From Rhizopus sp. PT2906 (Eukaryota > Mucoromycota > Mucoromycetes > Mucorales > Rhizopodaceae), in NCBI GenBank assembly GCA_025529335.1, contig JAMYHX010000118.1:1-64000 (forward strand): 64,000 bases of DNA, written 5' to 3'. Each line of letters begins with the position of its first letter. Position 1 is the stretch's first letter. Under the pieces are notes generated by a model. That model was not told the origin of the DNA and made no database searches. It saw only the letters and a program-made list of their open reading frames with translations. Below are positions 63,872 through 64,000 of the stretch, piece by piece. The position numbers and the translations under genes were made by a program.

Positions 63872-64000
63872 ATGGGTGCCCTCATTGTTCCTTCTGAATA
63901 TGGCTATGTAAGTTGTAAATGAAAAGCTAAGAAAAAGAGTCTCTGACAGATGTCAAAAAGGTCCTTGGTGTCGCTGCCTTCAGTGCACTTCATCTCATGT
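63872..64000 (+). CDS. MAPEG-family microsomal glutathione S-transferase (MGST3-like), truncated by the window end
   Basis: Exon 1 (63872-63907) reads MGALIVPSEYGY. An intron GTAAGT...AAAAAG (63908-63960) joins to VLGVAAFSALHLM from 63961 to the window end. Human MGST3 begins with KEYGFVLLTGAASF; the (S/K)EYG(Y/F)V(L)-x-AA pattern matches closely. It would be a membrane enzyme with glutathione transferase/peroxidase activity. The acceptor giving GTC CTT was chosen because it is the only one that keeps the family pattern; an earlier AG (63950) gives an unrelated reading. Only about 25 residues are visible. Confidence 0.65.

Noticed and set aside
1..64000. CRISPR arrays, rRNA or tRNA genes, telomeric repeats
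   Set aside because: None found by eye: no regularly spaced direct repeats, no conserved rRNA core, no cloverleaf, no (TTAGGG)n-type tract.

Overview
The window looks like a piece of nuclear chromosome from an early-diverging fungus, most likely Mucoromycota (order Mucorales). The DNA is AT-rich. Genes are closely packed and split by many short GT-AG introns (about 45-90 nt), with C/T-rich tracts before start codons and AATAAA-type signals after stops. The gene set is fungal (glycogen synthase, P-type proton ATPase, KRE2 and MNN1 mannosyltransferases, a kelch-plus-membrane-anchor protein). It also includes proteins lost from yeasts but kept in early fungi (FANCL, a FAM32A homologue). The decayed mobile sequence (Fanzor-type RuvC protein, Tc1/mariner DDE transposase, a PD-(D/E)XK-like repeated family) also fits Mucorales. 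All gene calls are my own reading of translations and splice signals; no database search was run.

Layout. 0-3.1 kb: two broken members of one PD-(D/E)XK-like family, head to head. 3.8-16.98 kb: ATP synthase subunit g, a UBAC2-like rhomboid/UBA protein, a dispersed repeat (copy A), two unrecognised small or basic proteins, an NTF2/SnoaL-like protein, the DRS1 helicase, pyridoxal kinase, an SH3 protein and a kelch membrane protein. 18.1-18.8 kb: N-terminal fragment of a Fanzor-like gene. 18.9-29.4 kb: Golgi-type glutaredoxin, arrestin, FANCL, a Myb/SANT protein, a Rho GTPase, ribosomal P1, a SWI/SNF SMARCD subunit, a lactonase and a Gdown1-like protein. 30.1-41.5 kb: D-2-hydroxyglutarate dehydrogenase, a macrodomain protein, proton ATPase, the GT15 and GT71 mannosyltransferases (whose stop codons overlap) and a PQ-loop transporter. 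41.5-44.3 kb: a gene-poor stretch of degenerate reading frames. 44.3-61.6 kb: threonine aldolase, a CobW/ZNG1 GTPase, glycogen synthase, mitochondrial GatA, a LIM-C1-RhoGAP, FAM32A, ELP5 and an SH3-TBC RabGAP, with two more copies of the dispersed repeat. 61.7-63.7 kb: a Tc1/mariner transposase relic divergent from a decayed Fanzor gene. 63.87 kb to the end: the start of an MAPEG/MGST3-like gene.

Most genes are housekeeping and show no shared pathway. Three groupings stand out. GT15 and GT71 mannosyltransferases converge and both act in Golgi mannan/glycan extension. A Rho GTPase and a RhoGAP lie in the same window. Several divergent pairs share short intergenic regions (FANCL/Myb 112 bp, FAM32A/ELP5 134 bp, RPP1/SMARCD 220 bp, DRS1/PDXK 242 bp). 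The most unusual content is the mobile DNA: two independent relics of a TnpB/Fanzor-type RNA-guided nuclease family, one next to a DDE transposase, and a three-copy dispersed element carrying a conserved hairpin.
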